Shown here piece by piece: positions 1 through 9,656 of a stretch of DNA of 64,000 nucleotides. The position numbers were made by a program, and so were the translations under genes. Under the pieces are notes generated by a model. The model searched no databases, had not been told where the DNA came from, and saw only the letters and a program-made list of their open reading frames with translations. Each line of letters opens with the position of its first letter. The first letter of the stretch is position 1. Location of the stretch: assembly GCF_900444945.1 (NCBI RefSeq), contig NZ_UFRM01000001.1:320501-384500 (forward strand), in the 5' to 3' direction. The DNA is from Actinobacillus lignieresii. Lineage in GTDB: Bacteria; Pseudomonadota; Gammaproteobacteria; Enterobacterales; Pasteurellaceae.

Positions 1-269
1 GCACCGCCGTGTAAAGTGTTTTTACCGTCATTTTTAACCAAAGTATAGGTTTTGCCGTTAAGCTGATATTCGGCATTAGCGATACGGTTGGCATAACGTC
101 CGCAAGTTGCTCCAAAGTAAGCGGTCTGATTTTGCCAATTTTCTACAGAGGTAGTGACTAACACTTCACGTTCGCCCTTCGGATGTTTTACTACACAAGA
201 AAGCCAAGCGGCACCGAAGTCGGATAACGTAATTTTGAGAAATGAGTTTTCTAGGGTAAAGGTTTTCAT
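1..269 (-). CDS. galM: Aldose 1-epimerase GalM (N-terminal part only)
   Basis: Mutarotase interconverting alpha and beta anomers of galactose, which feeds GalK. Only the first 89 codons are in the window; the rest lies beyond base 1. The translated start MKTFTLENSFLKITLSDFGA and the later stretch FGATCGRYANRIANAEY, with the N-R-I sugar-site motif, and NTLHGG are typical of the family. It is the last gene of galT-galK-galM on the minus strand, starting about 57 bases after galK. Identity is secure from these motifs; completeness of the gene cannot be judged. Confidence 0.9.
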   Translation of the reverse strand, partial: MKTFTLENSFLKITLSDFGAAWLSCVVKHPKGEREVLVTTSVENWQNQTAYFGATCGRYANRIANAEYQLNGKTYTLVKNDGKNTLHGG

Positions 270-326
270 AACTTGCTCCGAAAGTAAGAAATCACGGAAA
301 TTTCCGTGATTTCTGCATATGAACGA

Positions 327-1481
327 TTAAATAAGATGGACGCCGTCACAAGCGGTACAAAGATGGAAAGTTTCTTTAATACCGGTTTGTTTTTCGTAAT
401 TTTCCGCAATGACTTGGCGTAAATGTTCTACTTTCTCATCCGGAACTAAGCAAACGATACAACCGCCGAAACCGCCGCCGGTCATACGTGCGCCGCCGTT
501 TTTACCGATTGCCACTTGTGCCAATTCGACTAAGTAATCAATTTCCGGAATGGTAATTTCAAAATCATCGCGCATAGAGTCGTGCGAACCAGCCATTAAT
601 TGACCGAGTTTGACCATATCCTTCGCTTGTAACGCTTCAACCGCTTCTAATACACGCTGATTTTCGCTGATGATATGTTTTGCACGTTTATAGGCAAGCT
701 CATTTTCGGCTTGTAACTCTGCCGCTCGCTCGATAAATCGTTCCGGTGTAACATCACGCAATGCTTTTACCCCAAAGAATTGAGCGGCAAATTCACACTC
801 TTGACGGCGACTGTTGTATTCACCGGTGACTAAATCGTGTTTCACGTTAGAGTTGATAATCGCAATCGAATAGCCGTGCGGTACCGGTGTCGGGGTAATG
901 TCTAACGAACGGCAATCAATCATAATCACTTGATCTTTTTGTCCGAGCGCAGAGGTAAGTTGATCCATATTGCCGCAATTAGCACCGACGAATTTATTCT
1001 CGGCTTGTTGCCCGATCAAGGCGATTTCAGCTAAACCGAGCGGTAAATCACCTAACACTTGCGCAGTTTTACCGATTGAAACTTCTAATGCGGCGGACGA
1101 ACTTAAACCGGAAGACATCGGTACGTCGCTAGTCATCGCTAAATCCGCACCTTGTTTAAATTCAGGACATTTCTCCTGAATATATTTCACCACGCCACGT
1201 ACGTAATTCGCCCATTTATGTTCGGACGGTTCAATCGGTCGGTTAAGATCAAATTCATCTTGCTCGTCGATATCAATCGCATACACTCGCCAAACCGAAT
1301 CTTCACGTTTACTAAAGCTGACCGCCATTCCGTAGTTAATCGCACACGGCATTACGAAGCCGTCGTTATAATCGGTATGTTCGCCGATAATATTGACCCG
1401 CCCCGGAGCAAATACGGTTTGAGCTGCCGAGTAGCCGTAATGTTCGCTAAATTTTTGTGTCGCAAGCTGTTGTGGTTTCAT
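327..1481 (-). CDS. galK: Galactokinase
   Basis: Phosphorylates galactose to galactose 1-phosphate with ATP in the Leloir pathway (cytoplasm). The 384-residue protein has the usual length for a bacterial GalK. It shows the GHMP-kinase signatures in order: the galactokinase motif [16 protein letters not shown] near residue 28, the ATP-binding [13 protein letters not shown] near residue 121, and the C-terminal [13 protein letters not shown]. The gene follows galT by 27 bases and precedes galM, so the three are read as one operon. An uptake core ACAAGCGGT lies inside the 3' end (348-356) and is translated as part of the C-terminus. Confidence 0.97.
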   Translation of the reverse strand: MKPQQLATQKFSEHYGYSAAQTVFAPGRVNIIGEHTDYNDGFVMPCAINYGMAVSFSKREDSVWRVYAIDIDEQDEFDLNRPIEPSEHKWANYVRGVVKYIQEKCPEFKQGADLAMTSDVPMSSGLSSSAALEVSIGKTAQVLGDLPLGLAEIALIGQQAENKFVGANCGNMDQLTSALGQKDQVIMIDCRSLDITPTPVPHGYSIAIINSNVKHDLVTGEYNSRRQECEFAAQFFGVKALRDVTPERFIERAAELQAENELAYKRAKHIISENQRVLEAVEALQAKDMVKLGQLMAGSHDSMRDDFEITIPEIDYLVELAQVAIGKNGGARMTGGGFGGCIVCLVPDEKVEHLRQVIAENYEKQTGIKETFHLCTACDGVHLI

Positions 1482-1508
1482 TCTATCTTTCTCTCTCGCT
1501 ATTTCTTT

Positions 1509-2558
1509 CTATTGATCTTTATAGTGAACGCTGTCGCTCACAGCATTTAATCTTTCCGCCGCTTGTTCCGGTGTCAGATCACGTTGGCTTTCCGCCATCA
1601 TCTCGTAGCCGACCATAAATTTACGTACGGTTGCCGAACGTAATAACGGCGGATAGAAATGGGCGTGTAGCTGCCAATGTTGATTGTCACTTTCGTTAAA
1701 CGGAGCGAAATGGAAGCCCATCGAATATGGGAAACTGATATTAAATAAGTTATCGTAGCGAGTGGTTAGCTTTTTAAGTGCGAGAGCTAAATCCGCTCGT
1801 TCCGCTTCGTTTAAATCGGTAATGCGTTTAAAGTGCTTGTGTTTCGGCAACAGTAAAGTTTCAAACGGCCAGCCAGCCCAGTAAGGCACCACTGCAATCC
1901 AGTCTTCGGTTTCGACGACGATACGTTCTTTTTTAGTTAATTCACGCTCGGCATAATCAAGAAGCAATGGACGACCGTATTGAGCAAAGTAATTTGCCTG
2001 ACATTCGTCTTCAATCGAGATTTCGTTCGGTAAGAAATTACTTGCCCAAATTTGACCGTGCGGGTGCGGATTGGAACACCCCATCATAGCACCTTTGTTT
2101 TCAAAAATTTGTACCCATTGATAGCGATCTTTTAATTCGTTGGCTTGCTCCTGCCAAACCTGTACCACTTGCTCAATTTCAGCCACCGAAAGTTGCGGTA
2201 AGGTTTTACTGTGATCAGGCGAGAAGCAAATTACACGGCTTTCGCCTTGAGTATGTGAAATTTGGAACAACGGATCTGTGCCGGCTTCCGGTGCCGGTGT
2301 ATCCGGCAGTAGTGCGGAGAAATCGTTTTTAAAGACGAAAGGTTTGCTATAAACGGGATTTTGTTCGCCGGTAATCCGTTTATTTCCTGGGCAGAGATAA
2401 CAAGTCGGATCATAACTCGGTTTATTGTCCGCAACGGTTTCTTCCTGCTGACCTTGCCACGGGCGTTTTGCTCGATGCGGCGATACTAAAATCCATTGAT
2501 TTTTTAACGGATTAAAACGACGATGAGGGTGGTCGTTTAGGATAAATTGTTGGCTCAT
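1509..2558 (-). CDS. galT: Galactose-1-phosphate uridylyltransferase
   Basis: Exchanges UDP-glucose and galactose 1-phosphate to give UDP-galactose and glucose 1-phosphate. It is a HIT-superfamily enzyme of 349 residues, the normal length. Visible signatures are the zinc-site CYLCPGN near residue 52 and the catalytic [10 protein letters not shown] near residue 161, where the second His of HPH is the uridylylated nucleophile in the family. A GGAG ribosome site precedes the ATG at 2556-2558. It is the promoter-proximal gene of the gal operon, and a CRP site lies about 60 bases upstream. Confidence 0.97.
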   Translation of the reverse strand: MSQQFILNDHPHRRFNPLKNQWILVSPHRAKRPWQGQQEETVADNKPSYDPTCYLCPGNKRITGEQNPVYSKPFVFKNDFSALLPDTPAPEAGTDPLFQISHTQGESRVICFSPDHSKTLPQLSVAEIEQVVQVWQEQANELKDRYQWVQIFENKGAMMGCSNPHPHGQIWASNFLPNEISIEDECQANYFAQYGRPLLLDYAERELTKKERIVVETEDWIAVVPYWAGWPFETLLLPKHKHFKRITDLNEAERADLALALKKLTTRYDNLFNISFPYSMGFHFAPFNESDNQHWQLHAHFYPPLLRSATVRKFMVGYEMMAESQRDLTPEQAAERLNAVSDSVHYKDQ

Positions 2559-2619
2559 TGTAGAACTTCTCCATTTGAGTTTTTAGAATTGGAGTATAGC
2601 CGACATTGATTTTTTTGTG

Positions 2620-2635
2620 TGTGATAATGATCACA
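2620..2635. promoter_or_regulatory. CRP-cAMP binding site upstream of galT
   Basis: TGTGA-TAATGA-TCACA is a perfect palindromic match to the CRP core (TGTGA-N6-TCACA), centred about 70 bases upstream of the galT start. Catabolite control of galactose genes is expected. No convincing GalR operator was recognised beside it. Confidence 0.75.
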
Positions 2636-2757
2636 GAAGTGAGCGCAGTCCGATGGTTTTGCTGTAATTTTAGCTAATTGAACGATATAAACAGTTTGTC
2701 GAGGAAAGAAAATAAGTGATAGAAATCAATAGAATTTTTATGGATTTCGATTTAAGT

Positions 2758-2810
2758 AAGCGGTCGAATTTTCCCTCTTTTTTGCAAAAATAATGGAAAA
2801 GCGACCGCTT
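2758..2810 (-). terminator. Inverted uptake-sequence pair downstream of nrdB
   Basis: AAGCGGTCG at 2758-2766 pairs with CGACCGCTT at 2802-2810, and flanking ATTTTCC/GGAAAA can extend the stem. It lies just past the nrdB stop codon. Both arms are DNA uptake sequences, in the paired arrangement commonly used as a terminator in Pasteurellaceae. There is no strong T tract, so termination strength is uncertain. Confidence 0.5.
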
Positions 2811-2818
2811 GTTTTTCT

Positions 2819-3949
2819 TTAAAGTTCAAAGCTGTCGAAATCGTTAGTATCGACTTTGGCATCAATTTGCCCGACTAGATAGGAGCTGACTTCAACTTCT
2901 TGCGGCGCAACTTGTACGTTATCAGACACCAACCAAGCGTTAATCCAAGGAATCGGATTGGAAGAGGTTGTAAAAGGGCGGGGTAATCCGACCGCTTGCA
3001 TCCGAATATTGGTAATATATTCGACATATTTCACCAAAATATCTTCATTCAAACCAATCATTGAACCGTCTTTAAATAAATACGCCGCCCATTCTTTTTC
3101 TTGTTCCGCCGCCGCTACAAACAGATCATAAGCTTCTTGCTTACATTCTTCGGCAATTTGTGCCATTTCCGGATCATCTTGTCCGGATGCCATAATGTTC
3201 AACATATTTTGTGTGCCGGTTAAATGTAGGTATTCATCACGTGCGATGAATTTAATAATTTTAGCGTTACCTTCCATTAGCTGCCGCTCGGCAAATGCAA
3301 AAGAACAAGCGAACGACACGTAAAAACGAATCGCTTCCAGCACGTTCACACTCATTAAGCATAAATAAAGTTGGCGTTTTAAGTTGCGTAAGGTCACTTG
3401 GTATTGCTTGCCGTCCACCGTATAGCAACCTTCTCCGTAGAGCGTATAAAGTTGCGAATCTCGAATTAAATCATCGTAGTAGCAAGAAATATCTTTCGCG
3501 CGTTTAATAATTTCTTCGTTGGTCACGATATCGTCAAACACAATCGACGGATCATTGACGATATTGCGGATAATATGCGTATAAGAACGTGAATGGATCG
3601 TTTCGGAAAACGTCCAAGTTTCGATCCAAGTTTCTAGTTCCGGAATCGAGACTAACGGCAAAAATGCTACGTTCGGGCTGCGCCCTTGAATAGAATCAAG
3701 TAATGTTTGATATTTTAGGTTACTGATAAAAATATGTTTTTCGTGTTCCGGTAATGATTGGTAGTCGATACGGTCTTGCGAGACATCAACTTCTTCCGGG
3801 CGCCAGAAAAATGAGAGTTGTTTTTCGATTAACTTTTCAAATAATTCATATTTTTGTTGGTCATAACGGGCAACATTGACGTTTTGCCCGAAAAACATCG
3901 GTTCTTTTAATTGATCATTTTTATTTTGTGAGAAAGTGGTGTATGCCAT
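2819..3949 (-). CDS. nrdB: Ribonucleoside-diphosphate reductase class Ia, beta subunit
   Basis: Small (R2) subunit carrying the di-iron-tyrosyl radical cofactor that starts ribonucleotide reduction in NrdA. It has 376 residues, as in E. coli NrdB. The ferritin-like iron ligands are visible in the helices containing [15 protein letters not shown] (Glu and His) and [12 protein letters not shown] (Glu and His). The C-terminal tail [11 protein letters not shown] is the conserved peptide that docks to the large subunit. AAGGAG precedes the ATG. It follows nrdA on the minus strand, separated by 200 bases that contain a structured repeat and a second hairpin. Confidence 0.97.
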   Translation of the reverse strand: MAYTTFSQNKNDQLKEPMFFGQNVNVARYDQQKYELFEKLIEKQLSFFWRPEEVDVSQDRIDYQSLPEHEKHIFISNLKYQTLLDSIQGRSPNVAFLPLVSIPELETWIETWTFSETIHSRSYTHIIRNIVNDPSIVFDDIVTNEEIIKRAKDISCYYDDLIRDSQLYTLYGEGCYTVDGKQYQVTLRNLKRQLYLCLMSVNVLEAIRFYVSFACSFAFAERQLMEGNAKIIKFIARDEYLHLTGTQNMLNIMASGQDDPEMAQIAEECKQEAYDLFVAAAEQEKEWAAYLFKDGSMIGLNEDILVKYVEYITNIRMQAVGLPRPFTTSSNPIPWINAWLVSDNVQVAPQEVEVSSYLVGQIDAKVDTNDFDSFEL

Positions 3950-3972
3950 GTTATCTCCTTTTTAAATAATTA

Positions 3973-4036
3973 CCCTCGCCCCTTGTGGGAGAGGGACAGA
4001 TTTTTCTTCGTACAGAAGAAAAATGAGGGAGAGGGG
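3973..4036 (+). repeat. Two-hairpin repeat, copy A (between nrdA and nrdB)
   Basis: Hairpin 1 is CCCTCGCCC-CTTGT-GGGAGAGGG (3973-3995, one mismatch). After ACAG comes hairpin 2, ATTTTTCTTC-GTACA-GAAGAAAAAT (4000-4024, perfect), then the 3' tail GAGGGAGAGGGG (4025-4036). The outer parts match two other copies at 60778-60843 and 61269-61334. The inner stem has a different sequence in each copy but is always a perfect inverted repeat with a 5-nt loop starting GT. This copy has no nuclease gene beside it. Confidence 0.85.
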
Positions 4037-4103
4037 AAAAATGTTAATAAGTTTGCTGTGTAACGACTTTGCAAAATTTTTCACAAATTCGACTGCTTGT
4101 AGC

Positions 4104-4127
4104 CCACGTGCGGCAAGCCGTACGTGG
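4104..4127. repeat. GC-rich hairpin in the nrdA-nrdB gap
   Basis: CCACGTGCGGC-AA-GCCGTACGTGG forms an 11-bp stem with one mismatch. It stands out against AT-rich surroundings. A degenerate uptake sequence lies beside it on the minus strand (core ACAAGCAGT). With copy A of the two-hairpin repeat it fills most of the gap between nrdA and nrdB. It may affect the mRNA ratio of the two genes, but no function is established. Confidence 0.6.
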
Positions 4128-4149
4128 TTATTTAAATTCGAACTAGCCA

Positions 4150-6420
4150 CTAAATTTTGCAAGCACCACCGGCACAACCGTCATTTAAATCTTGTTGGGA
4201 ATCTTCTGCTCCATCTCTGGTATTTTGGTAATAGAGCGTTTTTAATCCGTATTTATAAGCGGTCAGTAAATCGGCAAGTAAGCGTTTCATCGGTACTTTG
4301 CCGTCTTCAAATTTTTGCGGGTCATAATTGGTATTTGCCGAAATCGCCTGATCAATGAATTTCTGCATAATACCGACCAGCTGTAAGTAACCGCTCATAT
4401 CCGGAATATCCCACAATAACTCGTATTGTGAACGGAGCTTTTCATATTCCGGCACAACTTGTTTTAAGATACCGTCTTTTGAGGCTTTAACACTCACGTA
4501 GCCACGCGGCGGCTCAATCCCGTTGGTTGCATTGGAAATTTGCGAGGAAGTTTCTGACGGCATTAATGAGCTTAACGTTGAGTTACGTAAACCGAATTGC
4601 TTAATTTCTGCACGCAAGCTTTCCCAATCATAATGTAGAGGTTCTGTTGTCAGGTTATCCAATTCTTTTTTATAGCTATCAATCGGCAGAATACCTTGGG
4701 CATAGCTCGTCTCGCCGAATAACTTACAAGCACCTTGTTCTTTGGCTAAATTAAGCGAGGCTTTCAGTAAATAATATTGCATCGCTTCAAAGGTTCTGTG
4801 CGTAAGCGCATTGGCAGAACCGTCCGAATAACGCACGCCGTTTTTCGCTAAGTAATAAGCGTAGTTGATGACCCCGATGCCAAGCGAACGGCGAGCTAAT
4901 GCGGCGTGTTTTGCCGCTTTCACCGGATAATCTTGATAATCTAACAAGGCATCTAGCGCGCGTACGACTAAGTCGGCAAGCGGTTCAAATTCATCTAAAT
5001 TTTGCAAAGTGCCTAAGTTAAACGCAGAAAGCGTGCAGAGGGCAATTTCTCCGTTTTCATCATTAATATCGTTTAGCGGTTTGGTCGGCAATGCGATTTC
5101 TAAACATAAATTGGATTGTTTAATCGGTGCGACTTGCGGATTAAACGGCGAGTGCGTATTGCAGTGATCGACATTCTGAATATAAATACGACCGGTTGAG
5201 GCACGTTCTTGCATGAGCAATGAAAATAACTCAACCGCTTTCACACTACGTTTACGAAGGCTTGGGTCTTGTTCATATTGCAGATAAAGTTGTTCAAATT
5301 TTTCCTGATCGGCAAAAAACGCTTCATACAAGCCATCGACATCAGACGGGCTGAATAAGGTGATTTCGCCCCCCTTAATTAAGCGTTGATACATTAGCTT
5401 GTTGAGCTGTACCCCGTAGTCCATATGACGACAGCGGTTGTCTTCCACACCTCGATTGTTTTTTAACACCAATAAACTTTCCGCTTCCAAGTGCCATAAC
5501 GGGTAGAAAACCGTTGCGGCACCGCCACGTACACCGCCTTGCGAGCAAGATTTCACAGCCGTTTGGAAATGTTTATAGAACGGAATACAACCGGTGTGGA
5601 AGGCTTCGCCTTGACGAATCGGGCTACCCAAGGCTCGGATTGCACCGGCGTTAATGCCAATGCCCGCACGTTGCGACACATATTTAATAATTGCAGCAGA
5701 AGTGGCATTGATTGAATCCAAACTATCGCCGCATTCGATCAATACGCAAGAACTAAACTGACGAGTCGGTGTTCTTACCCCTGACATAATCGGGGTCGGT
5801 AATGAAATTTTAAAAGTTGAAGTCGCATCGTAAAAACGTTTTACATAATCCAAACGCGTGGCTTTCGGATATTTCGAAAACAAGCAGGCAGCCACTAAAA
5901 GATATAAGAATTGTGCCGACTCATAGATCTCTCCGGTCACTCGATTTTGGACTAAATATTTTCCTTCGAGTTGTTTGACCGCTGCATAAGAGAAATCCAT
6001 ATCTCGGCTGTGTACAAGAAATTCATTCATGAGTTGCCATTCTTGTTCATTATAGTCGGTTAAGAGCGCTTTATCGTATTTACCGAGTGCCACCAGCTTT
6101 TTAATATGAGTGAATAAATGAGGTGGGGTGAAGTCTCCATAGGCTTTTTTACGCAGATGGAACACGGCTAAACGCGCGGCAAGATATTGATAATCCGGCG
6201 TTTCGGTACTGATTAAATCGGCGGCGGCTTTGATAATGGTTTCGTGAATATCGGCGGTACGAATACCTTGATAAAACTGAATATGTGCGCTCAGTTCCAC
6301 TTGTGATACCGATACATTATGTAAACCTTCGGCCGCCCAAGTGATGACGCGATGAATTTTATCCAAATCAAACGGCTCTTGTTTACCATTGCGTTTGGTT
6401 ACCATCAATGTTTTTTGCAT
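4150..6420 (-). CDS. nrdA: Ribonucleoside-diphosphate reductase class Ia, alpha subunit
   Basis: Large (R1) subunit that reduces all four ribonucleoside diphosphates. The 756 residues match the class Ia length. The N-terminal ATP-cone (MVTKRNGKQEPFDLDKIHRV) binds allosteric ATP/dATP. The barrel carries the active-site cysteines, seen in FSSCVLIECGDS and in the SNLCLEIALP segment. The C-terminus ends CAGGACKI, the redox pair that re-reduces the active site. AAGGAG precedes the ATG at 6418-6420. It is the first gene of nrdA-nrdB, with two NrdR boxes upstream. Confidence 0.97.
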   Translation of the reverse strand: MQKTLMVTKRNGKQEPFDLDKIHRVITWAAEGLHNVSVSQVELSAHIQFYQGIRTADIHETIIKAAADLISTETPDYQYLAARLAVFHLRKKAYGDFTPPHLFTHIKKLVALGKYDKALLTDYNEQEWQLMNEFLVHSRDMDFSYAAVKQLEGKYLVQNRVTGEIYESAQFLYLLVAACLFSKYPKATRLDYVKRFYDATSTFKISLPTPIMSGVRTPTRQFSSCVLIECGDSLDSINATSAAIIKYVSQRAGIGINAGAIRALGSPIRQGEAFHTGCIPFYKHFQTAVKSCSQGGVRGGAATVFYPLWHLEAESLLVLKNNRGVEDNRCRHMDYGVQLNKLMYQRLIKGGEITLFSPSDVDGLYEAFFADQEKFEQLYLQYEQDPSLRKRSVKAVELFSLLMQERASTGRIYIQNVDHCNTHSPFNPQVAPIKQSNLCLEIALPTKPLNDINDENGEIALCTLSAFNLGTLQNLDEFEPLADLVVRALDALLDYQDYPVKAAKHAALARRSLGIGVINYAYYLAKNGVRYSDGSANALTHRTFEAMQYYLLKASLNLAKEQGACKLFGETSYAQGILPIDSYKKELDNLTTEPLHYDWESLRAEIKQFGLRNSTLSSLMPSETSSQISNATNGIEPPRGYVSVKASKDGILKQVVPEYEKLRSQYELLWDIPDMSGYLQLVGIMQKFIDQAISANTNYDPQKFEDGKVPMKRLLADLLTAYKYGLKTLYYQNTRDGAEDSQQDLNDGCAGGACKI

Positions 6421-6451
6421 AAAATATGTCTCCTTTTATCTTATTATTTGA

Positions 6452-6498
6452 TCACTATATCTTGTGGTTTTTAAATGTTTATATACAAGATATTGTTT
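6452..6498. promoter_or_regulatory. Tandem NrdR boxes upstream of nrdA
   Basis: Two 16-bp boxes, 6452-6467 (core CACTATATCTTGTG) and 6483-6498 (core ACAAGATATTGT), each match the NrdR consensus acaCwAtATaTwGtgt at about 13 of 16 positions. Their starts are 31 bp apart, the same-face spacing that is diagnostic of NrdR sites. This predicts repression of nrdAB by NrdR when dATP is high. Confidence 0.75.
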
Positions 6499-6589
6499 TG
6501 TAGAAATAGGTGCAAGCGGAAAGTTTTGTAAAGGGATATTGACAAAAGGTAAGTGATTGAAGATAGGGAGATTCGAGAAATGTAAAAAA

Positions 6590-6617
6590 TAAACCCCTGA
6601 AAATAGATTCAAGGGTT
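6590..6617 (-). terminator. Terminator of the metallophosphoesterase gene
   Basis: On the minus strand AACCCTTGA and its near-complement CAGGGGTT form a stem followed by a T-rich tract (TTTATTTTTT). It lies just downstream of the stop codon at 6634. Confidence 0.65.
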
Positions 6618-6633
6618 AGATTAAAAATTAAGA

Positions 6634-7713
6634 TTATTTTCCTTTCACATCGATAATCAAGACTTCCGATTGGGTGCCAAGTCGCATCGGTATGCCCCAG
6701 AAGCCATAACCGGAGGTAACAAAATAATGTCCTAAGCCGATTTTTTCATAGCCGTAGTGCAGTCGATAAATCACGTTAGTCATTAAATTTGCCGGAAAAA
6801 TTTGCCCTTTATGCGTGTGTCCGGACACCTGTAAATCAATCGGTAATTGCGAGTGTTGTTCGATTTGTGTCGGACGATGGTCAAGTAAAAACACCGGTAA
6901 ATCCGAATTGACCGCCGTTAATAATTGAGCGGCGCTCGGTCGATTTTTTACTAAGTCGTCATTACGTCCGATAACGGTAAATTTTCCGTTAATTTCGACC
7001 GCTTGATCCCATAGAACTTGGATACCGGCTTTTTGAATTTCAGTGGCAATCGCTTGCTGCTTGCCGAAGAAATCGTGATTACCCAATGTGGCATAGACCC
7101 CTAAAGGCGCTTTGAGTTTAGCAAAATGCGGTTGCATATTTTCGGCGACATAAGCATCGGTATTATCGTCCATAATATCGCCGGGTAATAAAATCAGATC
7201 GACATTTTGCTGATTAAAGATCTCCGCTAATTTATCTAATTGTTTCGCACCAAACCATTGCCCTAAGTGCAGATCACTTGCTACCCCAATACGTAGCGGT
7301 TGAGCTAGCGGTTTATCCAATTGCACGGAATAATGCACCACTTTCGGCGTATAAGCGTTATATAAGGCAAGCCCTACAATGCCGAAAAAGGCAAAAGGAT
7401 AGGCAATTTTTAAGGCAAAATTGACCGCTTGTTTGCCTTTAAATAGGCGGTAAATTGCCGCACAAGCAAGGCTAGCGAATAATGCAAACAGCAGTAAAGC
7501 GAGCATTAGCGCGGTGATTCTAAAGCCGTTAAACGTGCGAGTAACGGTAAGAATCGCTAAGCTGTTTGCAGCTAAATAGCTAATAAATGTCACGATCTTG
7601 CGTGACTTGGCGGATAAGTTGAATAACCAACCTACGGTACGAGAAAAGTTGAAAACAAGGCATTGTAAAACAAGAACGGCAATACCTGTAGTAATATAAT
7701 AACGATATTCCAA
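6634..7713 (-). CDS. Membrane-anchored metallophosphoesterase
   Basis: A predicted calcineurin-like phosphoesterase of 359 residues. The first ~125 residues contain about four hydrophobic segments. The soluble catalytic domain follows, with the dimetal motifs in order: GVASDLHLG (D-x-H), LLPGDIMDD (GD), LGNHDFF (GNHD) and QVSGHTHKGQ (GHxH). This architecture matches the YaeI/YpbG-type family, whose members include a UDP-diacylglucosamine hydrolase-like fold, but the substrate here is unknown. The only plausible start is TTG at 7711-7713, preceded by GGAAAG. The gene stands alone between nrdA and the catalase gene, with its own terminator. Confidence 0.85.
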   Translation of the reverse strand: MEYRYYITTGIAVLVLQCLVFNFSRTVGWLFNLSAKSRKIVTFISYLAANSLAILTVTRTFNGFRITALMLALLLFALFASLACAAIYRLFKGKQAVNFALKIAYPFAFFGIVGLALYNAYTPKVVHYSVQLDKPLAQPLRIGVASDLHLGQWFGAKQLDKLAEIFNQQNVDLILLPGDIMDDNTDAYVAENMQPHFAKLKAPLGVYATLGNHDFFGKQQAIATEIQKAGIQVLWDQAVEINGKFTVIGRNDDLVKNRPSAAQLLTAVNSDLPVFLLDHRPTQIEQHSQLPIDLQVSGHTHKGQIFPANLMTNVIYRLHYGYEKIGLGHYFVTSGYGFWGIPMRLGTQSEVLIIDVKGK

Positions 7714-7781
7714 CGGCTTTCCTTATGTGAGCAATAAAATGAAAAGTGATTGTAGCTTAGATTGATGTGTCGTACAAAGGA

Positions 7782-7808
7782 AAAGCCCTATCGTAAAGAT
7801 AGGGCTTT
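7782..7808 (-). terminator. Catalase gene terminator
   Basis: AAAGCCCTATC-GTAAA-GATAGGGCTTT is a perfect 11-bp stem, followed on the minus strand by TTTTCCTTT. It lies between the catalase and the phosphoesterase genes. Confidence 0.85.
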
Positions 7809-7901
7809 AATAGAGCAAATGCCATTATGTAGGAGGACTATTTTACGATTTCTCGTGTTGGTTTTTGAAACAGCCGCATTTGCTAATTCAGTGACTTCCG
7901 A

Positions 7902-9428
7902 TTAGAAGTTAGGTTTGATTAAACCCGGCTGACCCATTGCCGGATCCGTATTGTATGCTTCCATTGCATCGGCAACCGTCATTCCTAACGCTTTCGCTAC
8001 GCCTTCACCGTATGCAGGGTCACAGAAGTAGCAGTTACGAATATGACGATATTTGATGAAATCTAACGCATCACCCATACCTTCGGCAGTATTTTTGAAC
8101 AGAGATTGTTTTTCTTTCTCCGTCATTAAGTTAAATAACGCACGCGGTTGGCTGAAGTAATCAGAATCGTCTTGACGATAATCCCAGAATGCCGCATCGC
8201 CGTTAATTTTAAGTGGCGGCTCGGCAAATTGCGCCTGTTCTTGCCATTGGCCGAAGCTGTTCGGTTCATAATGTAAGGTTGAACCGTAGTTACCGTCCAC
8301 ACGACCTTGACCGTCACGTGCATTACTGTGAACCGGACAACGAGGTGCGTTTACCGGAATTTGGTGGTGGTTTACACCTAAACGGTAACGTTGTGCGTCC
8401 GCATAGTTAAATAAACGCGCTTGTAACATACGATCCGGCGATACGCTGATACCCGGAACCAAGTTGCTCGGTGCAAAAGCGGATTGTTCAACGTCTGCGA
8501 AGAAGTTTGCCGGGTTACGGTTTAATTCCATTACGCCCACTTCGATTAACGGATAGTCTTTTTTCGACCAGATTTTGGTTAAATCGAACGGGTGGAAATC
8601 CACTTGTTCCGCTTCCGCTTCAGGCATTACTTGAATATAAAGTTTCCATTTCGGGAAATCGCCTTTTTCGATTGACTCGTATAAATCGCGTTGGTGCGAT
8701 TCACGGTCGTTAGCGATAATTGCCGCCGCTTCTTCGTTAGTTAAGTTTTTAATGCCTTGTTCGGTACGGAAGTGGAATTTCACCCAGAAACGTTCGTTGT
8801 TCGCATTAATTAAGCTATAAGTGTGCGAGCCGTAACCGTGCATATGACGATATGAAGCCGGGATACCGCGCTCTGACATTACGATCGTTACTTGGTGGAA
8901 CGCTTCAGGTAATAATGTCCAGAAGTCCCAGTTGTTTGTCGCACTACGCATATTTGTGCGAGGGTCACGTTTAACCGCTTTGTTTAAATCCGGGAATTTA
9001 CGCGGATCACGTAAGAAGAATACCGGTGTATTGTTACCTACGAAGTCCCAGTTACCTTGTTCGGTATAGAATTTAACTGCAAAACCACGAATATCACGCT
9101 CAGCATCCGCCGCTCCGCGTTCACCGGCTACGGTAGTAAAACGTGCGAATAATTCGGTTTCTTTACCCACTTCACTAAAGATTGCCGCTTTAGTATATTG
9201 AGTAATATCGTGCGTTACGGTAAATTTACCGAATGCACCGGAGCCTTTCGCGTGCATACGACGCTCAGGGATAACTTCACGTACGAAGTTGGCTAATTTT
9301 TCGTTTAACCATAAGTCTTGAGCAAGTAACGGACCACGAGGACCCGCAGTCATGCTGTTTTGGTTATCAACAACGGGCGCACCGTTGTTCATTGTTAATG
9401 ATGTATGATGAAATGGACATTTTGACAT
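7902..9428 (-). CDS. katA: Haem catalase (monofunctional, small-subunit clade)
   Basis: Breaks hydrogen peroxide down to water and oxygen in the cytoplasm. At 508 residues it is the short clade-3 type, as in Haemophilus HktE. Visible residues are the distal-site His in [12 protein letters not shown], the Asn in [13 protein letters not shown], and the proximal haem-ligand Tyr in [15 protein letters not shown]. It starts at the ATG 9426-9428 and is divergent from htpG. The 228-base gap is AT-rich. I looked for an OxyR tetrad there and could not make a good match. Confidence 0.95.
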   Translation of the reverse strand: MSKCPFHHTSLTMNNGAPVVDNQNSMTAGPRGPLLAQDLWLNEKLANFVREVIPERRMHAKGSGAFGKFTVTHDITQYTKAAIFSEVGKETELFARFTTVAGERGAADAERDIRGFAVKFYTEQGNWDFVGNNTPVFFLRDPRKFPDLNKAVKRDPRTNMRSATNNWDFWTLLPEAFHQVTIVMSERGIPASYRHMHGYGSHTYSLINANNERFWVKFHFRTEQGIKNLTNEEAAAIIANDRESHQRDLYESIEKGDFPKWKLYIQVMPEAEAEQVDFHPFDLTKIWSKKDYPLIEVGVMELNRNPANFFADVEQSAFAPSNLVPGISVSPDRMLQARLFNYADAQRYRLGVNHHQIPVNAPRCPVHSNARDGQGRVDGNYGSTLHYEPNSFGQWQEQAQFAEPPLKINGDAAFWDYRQDDSDYFSQPRALFNLMTEKEKQSLFKNTAEGMGDALDFIKYRHIRNCYFCDPAYGEGVAKALGMTVADAMEAYNTDPAMGQPGLIKPNF

Positions 9429-9568
9429 AATAATTTACCTTTTATTGTTAATAGGTTTTGTTTATGAATTTATTATTATTGATTGTAGTTTATTTGTAAA
9501 ACTATCAAATTGATAAAGATTAACGATTGAATTAGATTTTTTAATAGAAATTAACTTTGATTTTATAG

Positions 9569-9597
9569 CTTGAAAAGTCATTGTCCTTTCCCCATTT
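9569..9597 (+). promoter_or_regulatory. Sigma-32 heat-shock promoter of htpG
   Basis: CTTGAAA at 9569-9575 and CCCCATTT at 9590-9597 are separated by 14 bases. This is a consensus match to the sigma-32 (RpoH) promoter, about 60 bases before the htpG start. Confidence 0.85.
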
Positions 9598-9656
9598 ACT
9601 AAAGCGTTTGAAAGCGGTGAAATTCCGCTTATTTTTTGTAAATTAAAGAGGATAAA

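Noticed and set aside
3962..4358. Short open frames on both strands across the nrdA-nrdB gap
   Set aside because: They are formed by the inverted repeats of the two-hairpin element and by the antisense of nrdA; there is no ribosome site and no recognisable protein.
8126..8713. Open frames on both strands inside the catalase gene
   Set aside because: They are shadows of a well-conserved catalase and lack independent initiation signals.
9429..9656. OxyR binding site upstream of the catalase gene
   Set aside because: I could not find four ATAG/CTAT-like elements at the required 10-bp spacing; only scattered AT-rich matches are present.
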